A stretch of DNA of 64,000 bases from Mesorhizobium sp. NZP2298 (GCF_013170825.1 NZ_CP033365.1:3980001-4044000), one strand, 5' to 3'. Shown: positions 8,233-17,693, counted from the first letter of the stretch. Translations and numbers: made by a program. Notes: a model not told the origin generated them from the sequence alone.

Positions 8233-10014
8233 ATGATGGGCGACAGGCGCCTCTTCCTCGATGTCAGGCAGTCGGCTACCGGTCTCTCCTGGGAGCATCG
8301 GCTGACCGAGCGACAGGACATGATCGCGCTTGCCATCGCGCAAGGCCATGGCGTGCCCGACATCGTCGCACGTGTCCTTGCCGGACGCGGTGTTACCGCC
8401 GAGCAAACCGAGCGGTTCCTCGATCCGACGATCCGCGACCTGTTGCCGAATCCGGCCTCGCTGACCGACATGGACAAGGCCGCCACCCGCATCGCGGCGG
8501 CGGTGATGGCGAGGGAAAAGGTGGCGATCTTCGGCGACTACGATGTCGACGGCGCGGCCTCGTCAGCCTTGCTGAAGCGGTTTCTGACACATTTCTCGGT
8601 GCCATCGGAAATCTATATTCCGGACCGTATTTTCGAGGGTTACGGCCCCAATCCCGATGCCATGCGCGAACTCGTCTCGCGCGGCGCCACGCTGATCGTC
8701 ACCGTCGATTGCGGCACCAACAGTGCCATTTCCGTCGACGCGGCCAATGCCGCCGGAGCCGATGTCGTCGTGCTCGACCACCATCAGGTGGGTGGCGCCT
8801 TGCCGGCCGCGATTGCCGTCGTCAATCCAAACCGCGACGACGATCTTTCCGGTCAGGGTCATCTCTGCGCCGCTGGTGTCGTGTTCCTTGCCCTGGTGCA
8901 GACGGCAAAGGTCCTGCGTGGCTTGACCGAGACCACGCCACCGGATCTGCTTTCCATGCTCGATCTCGTTGCATTGGCCACCGTGTGCGACGTGGTGCCG
9001 CTGACCGGGGTCAACCGTGCCTTCGTCGTCAAAGGGCTGCAAGTGGCGCGCCAGCAGAAGAATGAAGGGCTTGCCGCATTGGCACGGGTTTCTCGCATCG
9101 GCGAACCGATCGGCACCTTTCATCTTGCCTATCTGATCGGGCCGCGCATCAACGCCGGCGGACGCATCGGCGATGCGGCCCTTGGCAGCCGGCTGCTTGC
9201 GACAGACGATCCGGTCGAGGGGCGAACCATCGCCGAGACGCTGGACCGGTTGAACCAGGAGCGGCAGCTGATGGAGCAGGAGATGCTTGCGGCAGCCCGC
9301 GCCGAAGCCGATGCCGAGCTTGCCGGCGGCAATGGCCCGGCCATCGTCGTCACCGCCAGCAACAACTGGCATCCCGGCATTGTCGGCCTGCTCGCTTCAC
9401 GACTGAAGGATCATGCCCGGCGGCCGGCTTTCGCCATCGCATTCAACGCTGTGGGCATTGGTACCGGTTCGGGCCGTTCGGTGTCGGGCTTCGACCTCGG
9501 CCGGCTGGTGCGCGAAGCCGCCGATGCCGGCTTGATCGTCAAGGGCGGCGGCCATGGCATGGCGGCCGGTATCACCGTGGAGCGCGCCAGGCTCGGCGAA
9601 CTCAGGGCGTTTTTCGAGGAGCGCGCGGCCGCCGACGTGTTTCGGCTGCAGGACGAGGAAAGCCTGGCAATCGACGGCGCGCTTGCCGCCGAAGGCGCGA
9701 CGCTCAGCCTGCTCGACGCGCTGGAAAAGGCCGGCCCCTTCGGCGCCGGCCATGTCGCACCGGTTTTCGCGCTGCCACGCCATCGGCTGGCCGACGCCCG
9801 GCCGGTCGGCACCAACCATATCCGCGCCGAATTGCAGTCGGAGAGCGGCGGCCGAATCCAGGGGATCGCCTTTCGCGCGGTCGACACCGCACTTGGCGAA
9901 TTCCTGTTCAAGAACCGGGGCAAGACGGTGCATGTCGCCGGCTCGCTGTCGGGCAATTACTGGAATGGCAACCGCACCGTGCAGTTCCGCATCATCGACG
10001 CGGCGCGGGCGTGA
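8233..10014 (+). CDS. recJ: Single-stranded-DNA exonuclease RecJ
   Basis: RecJ is a 5'-to-3' exonuclease on single-stranded DNA in recombination and mismatch repair. The 593-residue protein has the DHH phosphoesterase motifs DYDVDG (residues 102-107), VDCGTNS (158-164) and LDHHQ (181-185), then DHHA1 with the GGGHGMAAG motif and a C-terminal RecJ OB domain. The open frame reaches back to 8101, but the first 32 codons are repeat copy A. ATGs at 8194, 8233 and 8236 are possible. I take 8233 because the MMGDRR start fits homologues, although no strong ribosome-binding site separates the candidates. Confidence 0.94.
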   Translation: MMGDRRLFLDVRQSATGLSWEHRLTERQDMIALAIAQGHGVPDIVARVLAGRGVTAEQTERFLDPTIRDLLPNPASLTDMDKAATRIAAAVMAREKVAIFGDYDVDGAASSALLKRFLTHFSVPSEIYIPDRIFEGYGPNPDAMRELVSRGATLIVTVDCGTNSAISVDAANAAGADVVVLDHHQVGGALPAAIAVVNPNRDDDLSGQGHLCAAGVVFLALVQTAKVLRGLTETTPPDLLSMLDLVALATVCDVVPLTGVNRAFVVKGLQVARQQKNEGLAALARVSRIGEPIGTFHLAYLIGPRINAGGRIGDAALGSRLLATDDPVEGRTIAETLDRLNQERQLMEQEMLAAARAEADAELAGGNGPAIVVTASNNWHPGIVGLLASRLKDHARRPAFAIAFNAVGIGTGSGRSVSGFDLGRLVREAADAGLIVKGGGHGMAAGITVERARLGELRAFFEERAAADVFRLQDEESLAIDGALAAEGATLSLLDALEKAGPFGAGHVAPVFALPRHRLADARPVGTNHIRAELQSESGGRIQGIAFRAVDTALGEFLFKNRGKTVHVAGSLSGNYWNGNRTVQFRIIDAARA

Positions 10015-10024
10015 GGGCGGCTGG

Positions 10025-10996
10025 CTAAGCCAAAACCGTCTGCAGCCGGCTCAGTTCGCCGATCTGCGCCATCGTCGCCTGGTAGCCGAGCTGGATCGCC
10101 TCGTCGGCACGATGGAACTCGGTCAGGCCGATATGGCTGAGCTTGGGCTGCAGCGACATGTCGGGCGGATCGCCGGCAAGCCTGGCGCGCGAGATGCGGT
10201 CCTGGATGATGTTGAAGGCTTCGACCATGACGCCGGTGATGCCGAGGCGGGTCTGATGCGACGGGTGGTCGGGGTCCGAGTGACCGGCGCGCGACGCGTC
10301 CTTTTCGACAACCAGTTCGCCGGCGCTGTGCTTTATCACCGCGGCGCGGCCGAACAGGTCGTAGTGAAGATTGACCGCCACGACGAGGGGCTGTTCGTAG
10401 GCGCGGCAGACCGACACCGGAACCGGATTGACCAGCGCGCCGTCGACCAGCACCCGGCCGTTGCAATTCACCGGCTCGAACACGCCAGGCAGTGCGTAGG
10501 ACGCGCGCATGGCCGTGATCAACGAGCCGCTCGACACCCAGATTTCGTGGCCGGTGCGGATTTCCGACGCGACACAGACAAACGGCTTGGGCAGATCCTC
10601 GAAACGAACGCCCGCCACATGCTCACGCAGGCGGGCGTCGAGCTTCATGCCGCCGAACAGGCCGCTGCCGCGCAGATTGAGATCGAGCAGGCCGAAAATG
10701 CGCCGCTTGGTGAGGCTGCGGGCGAACTCTTCCAGCTCGTCGAGTTTGCCGGCGAGATAACAGCCGCCGACCAGTGCGCCGATGGATGTGCCGGCTATCA
10801 TCGAAACTTCGATACCGGCTTCGTCGAGTGCACGGAGCACGCCGATATGGGCCCAGCCACGGGCGCAGCCGCCACCCAATGCCAGCGAGATGCCTGTCTT
10901 CTTTTCGGGTTTTGGTTGGGGTGCGCCGCCGGACGAGGAGAGGCCGTTGGCTTCTCGAACGTCTGATCTGTTACGCAATGACGCCCACTCGAGCAT
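10025..10996 (-). CDS. Patatin-like phospholipase (RssA/NTE type)
   Basis: This 323-residue protein has the patatin catalytic dyad: oxyanion loop GGGCARG (residues 41-47), nucleophile motif GTSIG with Ser71, and DGALVNP with Asp185. These enzymes hydrolyse acyl esters of phospholipids or related lipids. It has no signal peptide and is probably cytoplasmic or membrane-associated. Two tandem ATGs are possible. The second (10996) is better spaced, six bases, from the AAGGGAG site. It is convergent with recJ, with 10 bases between the stops. The physiological substrate cannot be told from sequence. Confidence 0.9.
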   Translation of the reverse strand: MLEWASLRNRSDVREANGLSSSGGAPQPKPEKKTGISLALGGGCARGWAHIGVLRALDEAGIEVSMIAGTSIGALVGGCYLAGKLDELEEFARSLTKRRIFGLLDLNLRGSGLFGGMKLDARLREHVAGVRFEDLPKPFVCVASEIRTGHEIWVSSGSLITAMRASYALPGVFEPVNCNGRVLVDGALVNPVPVSVCRAYEQPLVVAVNLHYDLFGRAAVIKHSAGELVVEKDASRAGHSDPDHPSHQTRLGITGVMVEAFNIIQDRISRARLAGDPPDMSLQPKLSHIGLTEFHRADEAIQLGYQATMAQIGELSRLQTVLA

Positions 10997-11080
10997 CATG
11001 ATCTCCCTTGTCCCACATCCTTTGTATCAGAAGGATGTTTGAGAATAGTGAACATGAGTGGTTTGTGAATATGGAATGGT

Positions 11081-11539
11081 TCACATAGGCTTCCGATACG
11101 TCTTTTCCGCATCGAACAGCGGTTTGCTGCCGTCGTCGACAAGCGTCCCCTTGCCGTCGACCAACCCCACCGTCCGATAAAAGCATGAACGCCGGCCGGT
11201 GTGACAGGTTGCGTCGTGGCCCAACACTTTCACGTGCAGCCACAATGCATCCTGATCGCAATCGGTGCGCATCTCGACGACATGCTGGAAATTGCCCGAG
11301 GTTTCCCCCTTCTTCCAAAGCGCGTTACGCGAGCGCGACCAGTAATGGGCGATCCCCGTTTCCAATGTCAGCGCGAGCGCTTGCGCATTCATATGGGCGA
11401 CCATCAGCAGCATGCCGTCTTCTGCATCGGTGACGACCACCGTGACAAGACCGGCCGCGTCGAAGCGCGGCGAGAACACCGCGCCTTCTTCGAGAGCCTT
11501 CTTGTCTGACGGAGCTTCGGGAAATTCCAGTGCCGACAT
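11081..11539 (-). CDS. hisI: Phosphoribosyl-AMP cyclohydrolase
   Basis: HisI opens the adenine ring of phosphoribosyl-AMP, the third step of histidine synthesis. The 152-residue protein has the expected motifs: [28 protein letters not shown], the metal-binding DCDQDALW and [11 protein letters not shown]. It lacks the HisE pyrophosphatase domain, as in most alphaproteobacteria. The frame is open back to 11620, but those codons lie in the palindrome at 11563-11621, so I chose the ATG at 11539, which gives the MSALEF start. The ATG at 11566 is the other option. It follows folE on the same strand, separated by the palindrome. Confidence 0.94.
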   Translation of the reverse strand: MSALEFPEAPSDKKALEEGAVFSPRFDAAGLVTVVVTDAEDGMLLMVAHMNAQALALTLETGIAHYWSRSRNALWKKGETSGNFQHVVEMRTDCDQDALWLHVKVLGHDATCHTGRRSCFYRTVGLVDGKGTLVDDGSKPLFDAEKTYRKPM

Positions 11540-11562
11540 CGCCGGTGCATTTTCCTGTTTGA

Positions 11563-11621
11563 CCATGATCTCTGGACAAACGTTTTCGTTTGTCCGCGAA
11601 AACCGGTTTTCCGAGATCATG
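11563..11621. repeat. Compound palindrome between folE and hisI
   Basis: Outer arms CCATGATCTC and GAGATCATGG enclose a second perfect stem (GGACAAACG/CGTTTGTCC, AAAA loop) and the 14-base palindrome GAAAACCGGTTTTC. Palindromes with an AAAACCGGTTTT-like core are common between genes in rhizobial chromosomes (recalled, not searched). Its position 24 bases after the folE stop suggests a role as transcript end or mRNA-processing element, which is inference. Confidence 0.7.
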
Positions 11622-11644
11622 GTTGGGCTATGCCGGTGCCGGGC

Positions 11645-12280
11645 TTACGCCCCGCCGCCGCGTACCATGGTGACAAAACGAACCTGCTCTTCGGGCGTAT
11701 CCTTGAAGACGCCGGTGAAGGTGGAGGTGAGTGTGGTAGAACCCTGCTTGCGGATGCCGCGCATGGCCATGCACATGTGCTCGGCCTCGATCATCACGGC
11801 GACGCCGCGAGGGTTGAGCACGTCCTGGATGACGCCAGCGATCTGCGCGGTCAGCGCTTCCTGTGTTTGCAGGCGATGGGCGAAGATATCGACGACGCGC
11901 GCGATCTTGGACAGGCCGACAACCTTGCCGTCCGGCAGGTAACCGACATGGGCCTTGCCGATGATCGGCACCATGTGGTGCTCGCAATGCGAATGGAACT
12001 GGATGTCCTTGACGATGACGAGATCGTCGTAGCCGGCGACCTCCTCGAAGGTGCGGCCGAGTTCCTCTGCCGGGCACATGTCGTAGCCACCGAACATCTC
12101 GCGGTAGGCCTTGGCCACGCGCTTGGGGGTGTCGATCAGCCCTTCGCGATCCGGATTGTCGCCGGTCCAACGCAGCAAGGTGCGCACCGCGGCCTCGACC
12201 TCGGCTTCGCTCGGCCGGTCGGTGACCGGCTTTTCCATATAAGCGGACTGGGGCATGAATTTCTTGATGACGGCATCCAT
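11645..12280 (-). CDS. folE: GTP cyclohydrolase I
   Basis: FolE converts GTP to dihydroneopterin triphosphate, the first step of folate synthesis. The 211-residue protein shows the zinc ligands Cys99 and His102 in HSHCEHH and Cys170 in EHMCMAMRG, plus the GKAHVGYLP and STFTGVF motifs, so it is the zinc-dependent type IA. The ATG has GGAGA about 10 bases upstream. Downstream on the same strand lie the palindrome and hisI. The divergent Fe/S scaffold-like gene starts 240 bases upstream. This neighbourhood recurs in rhizobia. Confidence 0.97.
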   Translation of the reverse strand: MDAVIKKFMPQSAYMEKPVTDRPSEAEVEAAVRTLLRWTGDNPDREGLIDTPKRVAKAYREMFGGYDMCPAEELGRTFEEVAGYDDLVIVKDIQFHSHCEHHMVPIIGKAHVGYLPDGKVVGLSKIARVVDIFAHRLQTQEALTAQIAGVIQDVLNPRGVAVMIEAEHMCMAMRGIRKQGSTTLTSTFTGVFKDTPEEQVRFVTMVRGGGA

Positions 12281-12520
12281 AAAAGGCGTCTCCCGTAGTT
12301 CCTCTCCAAGGAGGAACGAGTTGAACGGACCACGACCTTTCGGTGTCGGAAACTCGCCCCGTTTCCAGCCCCGTAAGCGGCGTGAACTCCCCGGCCAGGA
12401 CAGCGGCGCTCATCGCCTTGTCGTTACCGGACTGCCAGCATTATATAAGGTCGTAGCGAGCGAAAGGAAGACGCAGCAGCGGCAATCGCTGTTCGCTTGG
12501 CGGCGACGGATTGGAAAATT

Positions 12521-12967
12521 ATGATCAACGACGTCTACAACGCGAAAATTCTCGGCTTTGCCGGAAACATCGAACGCATCGGCCGGCTCGACCACCCCGA
12601 CGCGACCGCCAAGGCGCATTCCAAACTGTGTGGCTCGACCGTTACCGTCGACCTCAAGATGGAAGACGGCGTGGTCACCGACTTCGCCCATGACGTGAAG
12701 GCCTGCGCGCTCGGCCAGGCATCGTCCTCGATCATGGCGCGGCATGTCGTCGGCGCGAGTGCCGAGGAATTGCGCGCGGTGCGCGACACCATGCTGAAGA
12801 TGCTGAAGGAGAATGGCGAGCCGCCGCAAGGACGCTTTGCCGACCTGAGGTACCTGGAGCCGGTGCGCGACTACAAGGCGCGCCATGCCTCGACCATGCT
12901 GACCTTCGACGCCGTGGTCGACGCCATCGGCCAGATCGAGAAGAAGCGCGCCGAAGAAGCGGCTTAG
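12521..12967 (+). CDS. IscU/SufU-like Fe-S scaffold family protein
   Basis: The 148-residue protein has the IscU/NifU-N fold pattern: KLCGS with Cys37 and KACALGQASSS with Cys62. Canonical scaffolds have a third ligand cysteine near residue 120 and Asp after CG. Here the equivalent stretch is YKARHAS, without cysteine, and CGD is CGS. It may be a specialised scaffold, carrier or non-cluster relative. The ATG has GGAAA six bases upstream, and the short in-frame extension before it is unlikely. It is divergent from folE and overlaps the convergent LysR gene by four bases at the stops. Confidence 0.85.
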   Translation: MINDVYNAKILGFAGNIERIGRLDHPDATAKAHSKLCGSTVTVDLKMEDGVVTDFAHDVKACALGQASSSIMARHVVGASAEELRAVRDTMLKMLKENGEPPQGRFADLRYLEPVRDYKARHASTMLTFDAVVDAIGQIEKKRAEEAA

Positions 12968-13887
12968 GCCTGCTCCTGCAGCTTGTGTCTGCTTTCTGCA
13001 AACTCGCCTCTTAACCAGTCGGCGAATGCGGCGGCCGGCTCCGACAGATCGCTCAGATTCCTGGCCACCAGCCAGTAGGCGCCCGACGCGACGTCGATGT
13101 CGAACGGCTTGATCAGCGCTCCGGATGCGACTTCCCCGCCGATCTGCAAGAGATCACCCAGCGCCACGCCATGCCCGAGCAGCGCGGCCTGCTTTGACAG
13201 CGAGGCATCCGCCAGCATCGGACCTCGCGCCGGCACGGCGTCGGCGGGCACGCCGGCGGCCTCGAACCAGCGCGCCCAGCCCTGGCGGTTTTCCTCGTGC
13301 AGAAGCGTGTAGCGGGCAAGGTCGATCGGCTTCTCGAGGGCAGGGCCCGAGGCGAGCAGCGCCGGCGACAGAACCGGGGAATCGACCGTTGAGGCAAGCC
13401 GCTCGGCCTGGCTGCGGGGCCACGAGGTGGCATGGGCGCTGAAGCGCAAGGCAAGTTCGGGCTGATCGCCGCGGAAATCGATCAGCCTTGGATCAACTTC
13501 CAGGGACACGTCGATATCGGGCCGCAATTGGCGGAATCGGTTGAGCCGGGGCACCAGCCATACGGATGCAAGCGACGGCTCGACACTGACACGAACCAGG
13601 GACTGTGCGGGGACAGCCACCAGTTCCGACAGCAGCCGGTCGATATCGTCAAAGCTTCTGACCAGTTGGGCGAGCAGCCGGCGACCGGTATCGGTCAGTT
13701 CGACACGGCGATGATGGCGTTCGAACAGAGGCTGGCGCAGGAAGGTCTCAAGCTCGCGGATCTGCCGGCTGATCGCCGCCTGGGAGACGAAAAGTTCCTC
13801 GGCGGCCCGGCTGAAACTCAGATGCCGCCCCGCCGCCTCGAAACTCCTCAATGCCGTCAACGGCAAGCGTCCGCGCTTCATTCGCAT
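12964..13887 (-). CDS. LysR-family regulator, GcvA-like
   Basis: The 307-residue protein has an N-terminal winged helix-turn-helix (residues 9-66, LTALRSFEAAGRHLSFSRAA, then VSQAAISRQIREL) and a C-terminal substrate-binding domain. The opening is typical of the GcvA branch, which includes regulators of glycine cleavage and of beta-lactamases (AmpR). It is divergent from a 52-residue gene whose ATG lies 84 bases away, and LysR proteins often control the divergent neighbour. A class D beta-lactamase lies 0.8 kb away, so an AmpR-like role is possible but unproven. The stop overlaps the stop of the scaffold gene. Confidence 0.92.
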   Translation of the reverse strand: MRMKRGRLPLTALRSFEAAGRHLSFSRAAEELFVSQAAISRQIRELETFLRQPLFERHHRRVELTDTGRRLLAQLVRSFDDIDRLLSELVAVPAQSLVRVSVEPSLASVWLVPRLNRFRQLRPDIDVSLEVDPRLIDFRGDQPELALRFSAHATSWPRSQAERLASTVDSPVLSPALLASGPALEKPIDLARYTLLHEENRQGWARWFEAAGVPADAVPARGPMLADASLSKQAALLGHGVALGDLLQIGGEVASGALIKPFDIDVASGAYWLVARNLSDLSEPAAAFADWLRGEFAESRHKLQEQA

Positions 13888-13971
13888 AACCCAGGATTAT
13901 CCGAAGTGGAAATTATACTCGTTTGAAGGCCAAGGCCAGCGGCGGTCTAATCGCGTCAAAGGAGACCGACC

Positions 13972-14130
13972 ATGAACCAGTTCCTCGACATCTTCGGCGA
14001 TGTGATGCGGATCGCGACGTTCCAATGGCGTGACGAAAGGCGGCATACAAAGTGCGGCCAGGAGCTGATCCGCCCCGACCGCTGGGTGCCTCCGGTTGAC
14101 CGGCAGCCGTTTCGCCGCTTCCGCCCATGA
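13972..14130 (+). CDS. 52-residue hypothetical protein opposite LysR
   Basis: This small frame has a near-ideal AAAGGAGACC ribosome-binding site a few bases before its ATG, and its codon use fits the neighbours. The product is hydrophilic and basic: MNQFLDIFGDVMRIATF, then WRDERR, a single Cys28 in KCGQEL, RPDRWVPP, and an Arg-rich end. No domain was recognised. It is divergent from the LysR gene, 84 bases away, and 84 bases before yidD, so it is a candidate target of that regulator. Confidence 0.62.
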   Translation: MNQFLDIFGDVMRIATFQWRDERRHTKCGQELIRPDRWVPPVDRQPFRRFRP

Positions 14131-14214
14131 CCGCACAGTGGACAACGGGTGGGGATTGCGTTCTCCCGGCGAAGCTCACATCTATCGCGGGAAGAACGCG
14201 ACACGGAGATTGCG

Positions 14215-14589
14215 GTGCACGACCCGCATGGGCATGCCCACACTGCCAGGCCGCCGGGACGCGGCCGCAACTGGCCCGGCCCGTGGCGCAAGACGCCTGG
14301 CCGTCTCTTCGGCACGTCGCTCGTGCGCCTCTACCAACTGACGCTGTCCGGCTTTGTCGGCAATTCCTGCCGGCATCTGCCGACCTGTTCCGAATACGCG
14401 CATGAGGCGATCGCCCGCCATGGCCTGTGGGCCGGTGGCTGGATGGGCCTTTTTCGCGTGCTGCGTTGCGGGCCCTTCGGCACGCACGGCGTCGATTTGG
14501 TGCCGGAAGTGCTGGCGGATCGTTATGTCTGGTTCATGCCCTGGCGGTACTGGCGGATCGGCCGCAAGCGCGCCGAAACGAAGGCATGA
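14215..14589 (+). CDS. yidD: Membrane protein insertion efficiency factor YidD
   Basis: YidD is a small peripheral membrane protein that helps YidC insert inner-membrane proteins. The signature GNSCRHLPTCSEYAHEAI and the GGWMGLFRVLRCGPFGTHG block are intact. The frame is open from 14149, but GTG at 14215 has a GGAGA site six bases upstream and gives a 124-residue protein close to family length, so I prefer it. YidD often sits between rnpA and yidC. Here it is instead in the folE/thrS neighbourhood, as in other rhizobia. Confidence 0.92.
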   Translation: MHDPHGHAHTARPPGRGRNWPGPWRKTPGRLFGTSLVRLYQLTLSGFVGNSCRHLPTCSEYAHEAIARHGLWAGGWMGLFRVLRCGPFGTHGVDLVPEVLADRYVWFMPWRYWRIGRKRAETKA

Positions 14590-14661
14590 CCGCGCCGTCT
14601 CGGGCGCGCATGTTTACGATCCGGTAGGGTTAACGCAAGCCTGCACAAAGACTGCGCATTT

Positions 14662-14684
14662 GAGACAAAATCGAGACAAGAGAC
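14662..14684. promoter_or_regulatory. GAGAC direct repeats upstream of beta-lactamase
   Basis: GAGACA occurs at 14662 and 14673, 11 bases apart, about one helical turn, and GAGAC again at 14680. They lie 44 to 66 bases before the beta-lactamase ATG, where a regulator could bind. No regulator is known for this motif, so this is only a candidate operator. Confidence 0.3.
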
Positions 14685-14727
14685 CTCGCTAAGCCCGCTC
14701 GCGAACACCCTTCTGGAGCGAGCATCA

Positions 14728-15546
14728 ATGCGTAACATCGACCGTCTTCCCTTTATCCTGGCCGGAGTCCTGTTCCTGCTCGCCTGGCTGCTGGGGTTCC
14801 CGATGCGCGCGCAATCGGCGCCGCTTGGGGATGTGCACTGCACGCTGATCGCCGATGCGGCGACCGGCAAGACGCTTTACCAGGACGGGATCTGCGACCA
14901 GCGGTTCAGCCCGGCCTCGACGTTCAAGGTGCCGCTTTCGCTGATCGGCTACGACGCTGGTATCCTGAACGACGAGCACACGCCGACCTGGGATTACAAA
15001 CCCGAATTCAATGCGGTGAAGCGTGACCAGAAGACCGTCGATCCGGTGATCTGGGAACGCGATTCGATCATCTGGTATTCCCGGGAGATCACCCGCCGGC
15101 TGGGCGGCGAGAAATTTGCCGGCTATGTATCGAAGCTCAACTATGGCAATGCCGACGTTTCAGGCAATCCCGGCAAGGATGACGGGCTCACGCGTTCCTG
15201 GGTCAACTCCTCGCTCAAGATCACGCCGGTTGAACAAGTTGCCTTCCTGCGGCAGTTGCTCGCTGGCAAGATGCCCGTATCGGCGAAGGCGCATGAGATG
15301 ACACGCGCAATCATACCAAGCTTCAAGGCTGGCGGTTGGGCCGTTCAGGGCAAGACCGGCAGCACGAGGCTCGGCGAGGGCGGCAAGGACAAGCGCTCGC
15401 TCGGTTGGTTTGTCGGTTGGGCCCGGAAAGACGGACGCCAGATCGTGTTCGCCCGGCTGGTTGTCGACACCAATCGGACTGACATGCCGAAAGGGTTGGC
15501 GACCAGGGCTGCGTTCCTCAAGGATCTGCCGCAACTGATGAAGTAG
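14728..15546 (+). CDS. Class D (OXA-type) beta-lactamase
   Basis: Class D serine beta-lactamases hydrolyse penicillins and some other beta-lactams in the periplasm. The 272-residue protein has an N-terminal signal/anchor segment (residues 7-30), the active-site Ser64-Thr-Phe-Lys67 (the Lys is normally carbamylated), S113-I-I in place of the usual S-x-V, YGN at 139-141 and KTG at 209-211. All catalytic elements are present, so activity is likely. Similar chromosomal enzymes occur in environmental proteobacteria, and base composition matches the neighbours, so recent transfer is not indicated. It is followed by a GC hairpin at 15559. Confidence 0.93.
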   Translation: MRNIDRLPFILAGVLFLLAWLLGFPMRAQSAPLGDVHCTLIADAATGKTLYQDGICDQRFSPASTFKVPLSLIGYDAGILNDEHTPTWDYKPEFNAVKRDQKTVDPVIWERDSIIWYSREITRRLGGEKFAGYVSKLNYGNADVSGNPGKDDGLTRSWVNSSLKITPVEQVAFLRQLLAGKMPVSAKAHEMTRAIIPSFKAGGWAVQGKTGSTRLGEGGKDKRSLGWFVGWARKDGRQIVFARLVVDTNRTDMPKGLATRAAFLKDLPQLMK

Positions 15547-15558
15547 GCTGGGCTTTAC

Positions 15559-15594
15559 GGCGGCGGCATCTGCCCATAAAAGACTGCCGCCGCC
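15559..15594 (+). terminator. 10-bp hairpin after beta-lactamase
   Basis: Arms GGCGGCGGCA (15559-15568) and TGCCGCCGCC (15585-15594) pair perfectly across a 16-base loop, 12 bases after the stop. No T run follows, so termination would be weak or factor-dependent. Confidence 0.45.
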
Positions 15595-15614
15595 GGACGC
15601 CTCCGGCCAACCTG

Positions 15615-15654
15615 ATGCAGGTCGCAGCCGCAAGGCGCCGGTGACCTGCATTTT
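15615..15654 (+). terminator. Hairpin plus T run ahead of thrS
   Basis: ATGCAGGTC (15615-15623) pairs with GACCTGCAT (15643-15651), followed by TTTT. It sits 39 bases before thrS. It could terminate the beta-lactamase transcript or act as a leader element for thrS. Confidence 0.5.
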
Positions 15655-15695
15655 ACCACCCGCGCTCGTTTGCGGGACTGGATAGGAGATACATG

Positions 15696-17672
15696 ATGCT
15701 GAATTCCGTTTCCCTGACATTCCCCGATGGCTCCGTCCGCGACTACGACGCGGCGATGACCGGTGCCGGCCTCGCCGAATCGATCTCGAAGTCGCTGGCC
15801 AAGAAGGCCGTCGCCTATGCCATCGACGGCACCGTGCGCGACCTCAGCGACCCGCTCGGCAAATCCGGCAAGGTCGAGATCATCACTCGCGACGATGCGC
15901 GCGCTCTTGAGCTTATCCGTCACGACACCGCCCATGTGCTGGCGGAAGCCGTGCAGGAATTGTGGCCGGGAACGCAGGTGACCATCGGGCCGGTGATCGA
16001 GAACGGATTCTATTACGACTTCGCCCGCAACGAGCCGTTCACGCCGGACGATTTTCCGGTGATCGAGAAGAAGATGCGCGAGATCATCGCGCGCAACAAG
16101 CCGTTCACCAAGGAGGTCTGGTCGCGCGACAGGGCCAAGAAGGTGTTCGCCGACAAGGGCGAGCGCTACAAGCTCGAGCTGATCGACGCCATTCCCGAGG
16201 ATCAGGATCTCAAGATCTACGCCCAGGGCGACTGGTTCGATCTCTGCCGCGGCCCGCACATGGCTTCGACCGGCCAGATCGGCAATGCCTTCAAGCTGAT
16301 GAAGGTGGCCGGCGCCTATTGGCGTGGCGATTCGAACAACCCGATGCTGACGCGCATCTATGGCACGGCCTGGGCAGACCAGGCGCAGCTTGATGCCTAC
16401 CAGATGATGCTGGAGGAGGCCGAGAAGCGCGACCATCGCAAGCTTGGCCGCGAGATGGACCTGTTCCATTTCCAGGAAGAGGGGCCGGGCGTCGTCTTCT
16501 GGCATGCCAAGGGCTGGAAGATGTTCCAGAACCTGGTCAACTACATGCGCCGCCGGCTCGACGAGCAGGGCTACCAGGAGGTCAACGCTCCGCAGGTGCT
16601 CGACAAGAGCCTGTGGGAAACGTCAGGCCACTGGGGCTGGTATCGTGACGCCATGTTCAAGGTGACGGTTGCCGGCGACGACACCGACGACGATCGCGTT
16701 TTCGCGTTGAAGCCGATGAACTGCCCGGGCCATGTGCAGATTTTCAAGCATGGGTTGAAGTCCTATCGAGATCTGCCCGTAAAACTTGCCGAATTCGGCA
16801 ATGTGCATCGCTACGAACCATCAGGGGCGCTGCACGGGCTGATGCGCGTGCGCGGCTTCACGCAGGACGATGCGCACATCTTCTGCACCGAGGAGCAACT
16901 GGCGTCGGAATGCCTGCGCATCAACGACCTGATCCTGTCGACCTATGCCGATTTCGGCTTCGACGAGATCAGCGTGAAGCTGTCGACGCGGCCGGACAAG
17001 CGTGTCGGCACCGACGAGGCGTGGGACCACGCCGAGGCGATCATGAGCAGCGTGCTGGAGACGATCAGGACCAGATCCGGCAATCGGATCAAGACTTCGA
17101 TCAATCCGGGCGAGGGCGCCTTCTACGGGCCGAAGTTCGAATATGTGCTGAAGGATGCCATCGGCCGCGAATGGCAGTGCGGCACGACGCAGGTCGACTT
17201 CAACCTGCCGGAACGCTTCGGCGCCTTCTACATCGGCTCTGATTCGGAGAAGAAGCAGCCCGTCATGGTGCACCGCGCCATCTGCGGCTCGATGGAGCGC
17301 TTCCTCGGCATCCTGATCGAGAACTATTCCGGTCACTTCCCGCTGTGGTTCGCGCCGCTGCAGGTGGTGGTGGCGACGATCACGTCCGACGCCGACGGCT
17401 ATGCGACCGAGGTGGTGGCAAAACTCAAGGCCGCAGGGCTGTCGGCCGAGGCCGACCTGCGCAACGAGAAGATCAACTACAAGGTCCGCGAACACAGCCT
17501 GGCCAAGGTTCCGGTCATCCTCGTCTGCGGCAAGCGCGAGGCGGAAGAGCAGACGGTCAACATGCGCCGGCTTGGATCGCGTGATCAGGAGTCGCTGGGC
17601 CTTGCCCAGGCAATCGATCGGCTGACCGAAGAAGCGATCACGCCCGATCGCCGGCGCAAGCGCGCCGCCTGA
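15696..17672 (+). CDS. thrS: Threonyl-tRNA synthetase
   Basis: ThrS charges tRNA-Thr and edits mis-charged serine. The 658-residue protein has the N-terminal TGS domain (residues 1-62), the editing domain with [11 protein letters not shown] near residue 72, the class II catalytic core (motif 2 around [12 protein letters not shown], motif 3 around [15 protein letters not shown]) and the C-terminal anticodon-binding domain. Two tandem ATGs occur at 15693 and 15696. The second is better spaced, seven bases, from AGGAG. Two hairpins lie just upstream and a strong terminator follows at 17694. Confidence 0.98.
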   Translation: MLNSVSLTFPDGSVRDYDAAMTGAGLAESISKSLAKKAVAYAIDGTVRDLSDPLGKSGKVEIITRDDARALELIRHDTAHVLAEAVQELWPGTQVTIGPVIENGFYYDFARNEPFTPDDFPVIEKKMREIIARNKPFTKEVWSRDRAKKVFADKGERYKLELIDAIPEDQDLKIYAQGDWFDLCRGPHMASTGQIGNAFKLMKVAGAYWRGDSNNPMLTRIYGTAWADQAQLDAYQMMLEEAEKRDHRKLGREMDLFHFQEEGPGVVFWHAKGWKMFQNLVNYMRRRLDEQGYQEVNAPQVLDKSLWETSGHWGWYRDAMFKVTVAGDDTDDDRVFALKPMNCPGHVQIFKHGLKSYRDLPVKLAEFGNVHRYEPSGALHGLMRVRGFTQDDAHIFCTEEQLASECLRINDLILSTYADFGFDEISVKLSTRPDKRVGTDEAWDHAEAIMSSVLETIRTRSGNRIKTSINPGEGAFYGPKFEYVLKDAIGREWQCGTTQVDFNLPERFGAFYIGSDSEKKQPVMVHRAICGSMERFLGILIENYSGHFPLWFAPLQVVVATITSDADGYATEVVAKLKAAGLSAEADLRNEKINYKVREHSLAKVPVILVCGKREAEEQTVNMRRLGSRDQESLGLAQAIDRLTEEAITPDRRRKRAA

Positions 17673-17693
17673 TTTGAGCAGCATCCCTGATGG

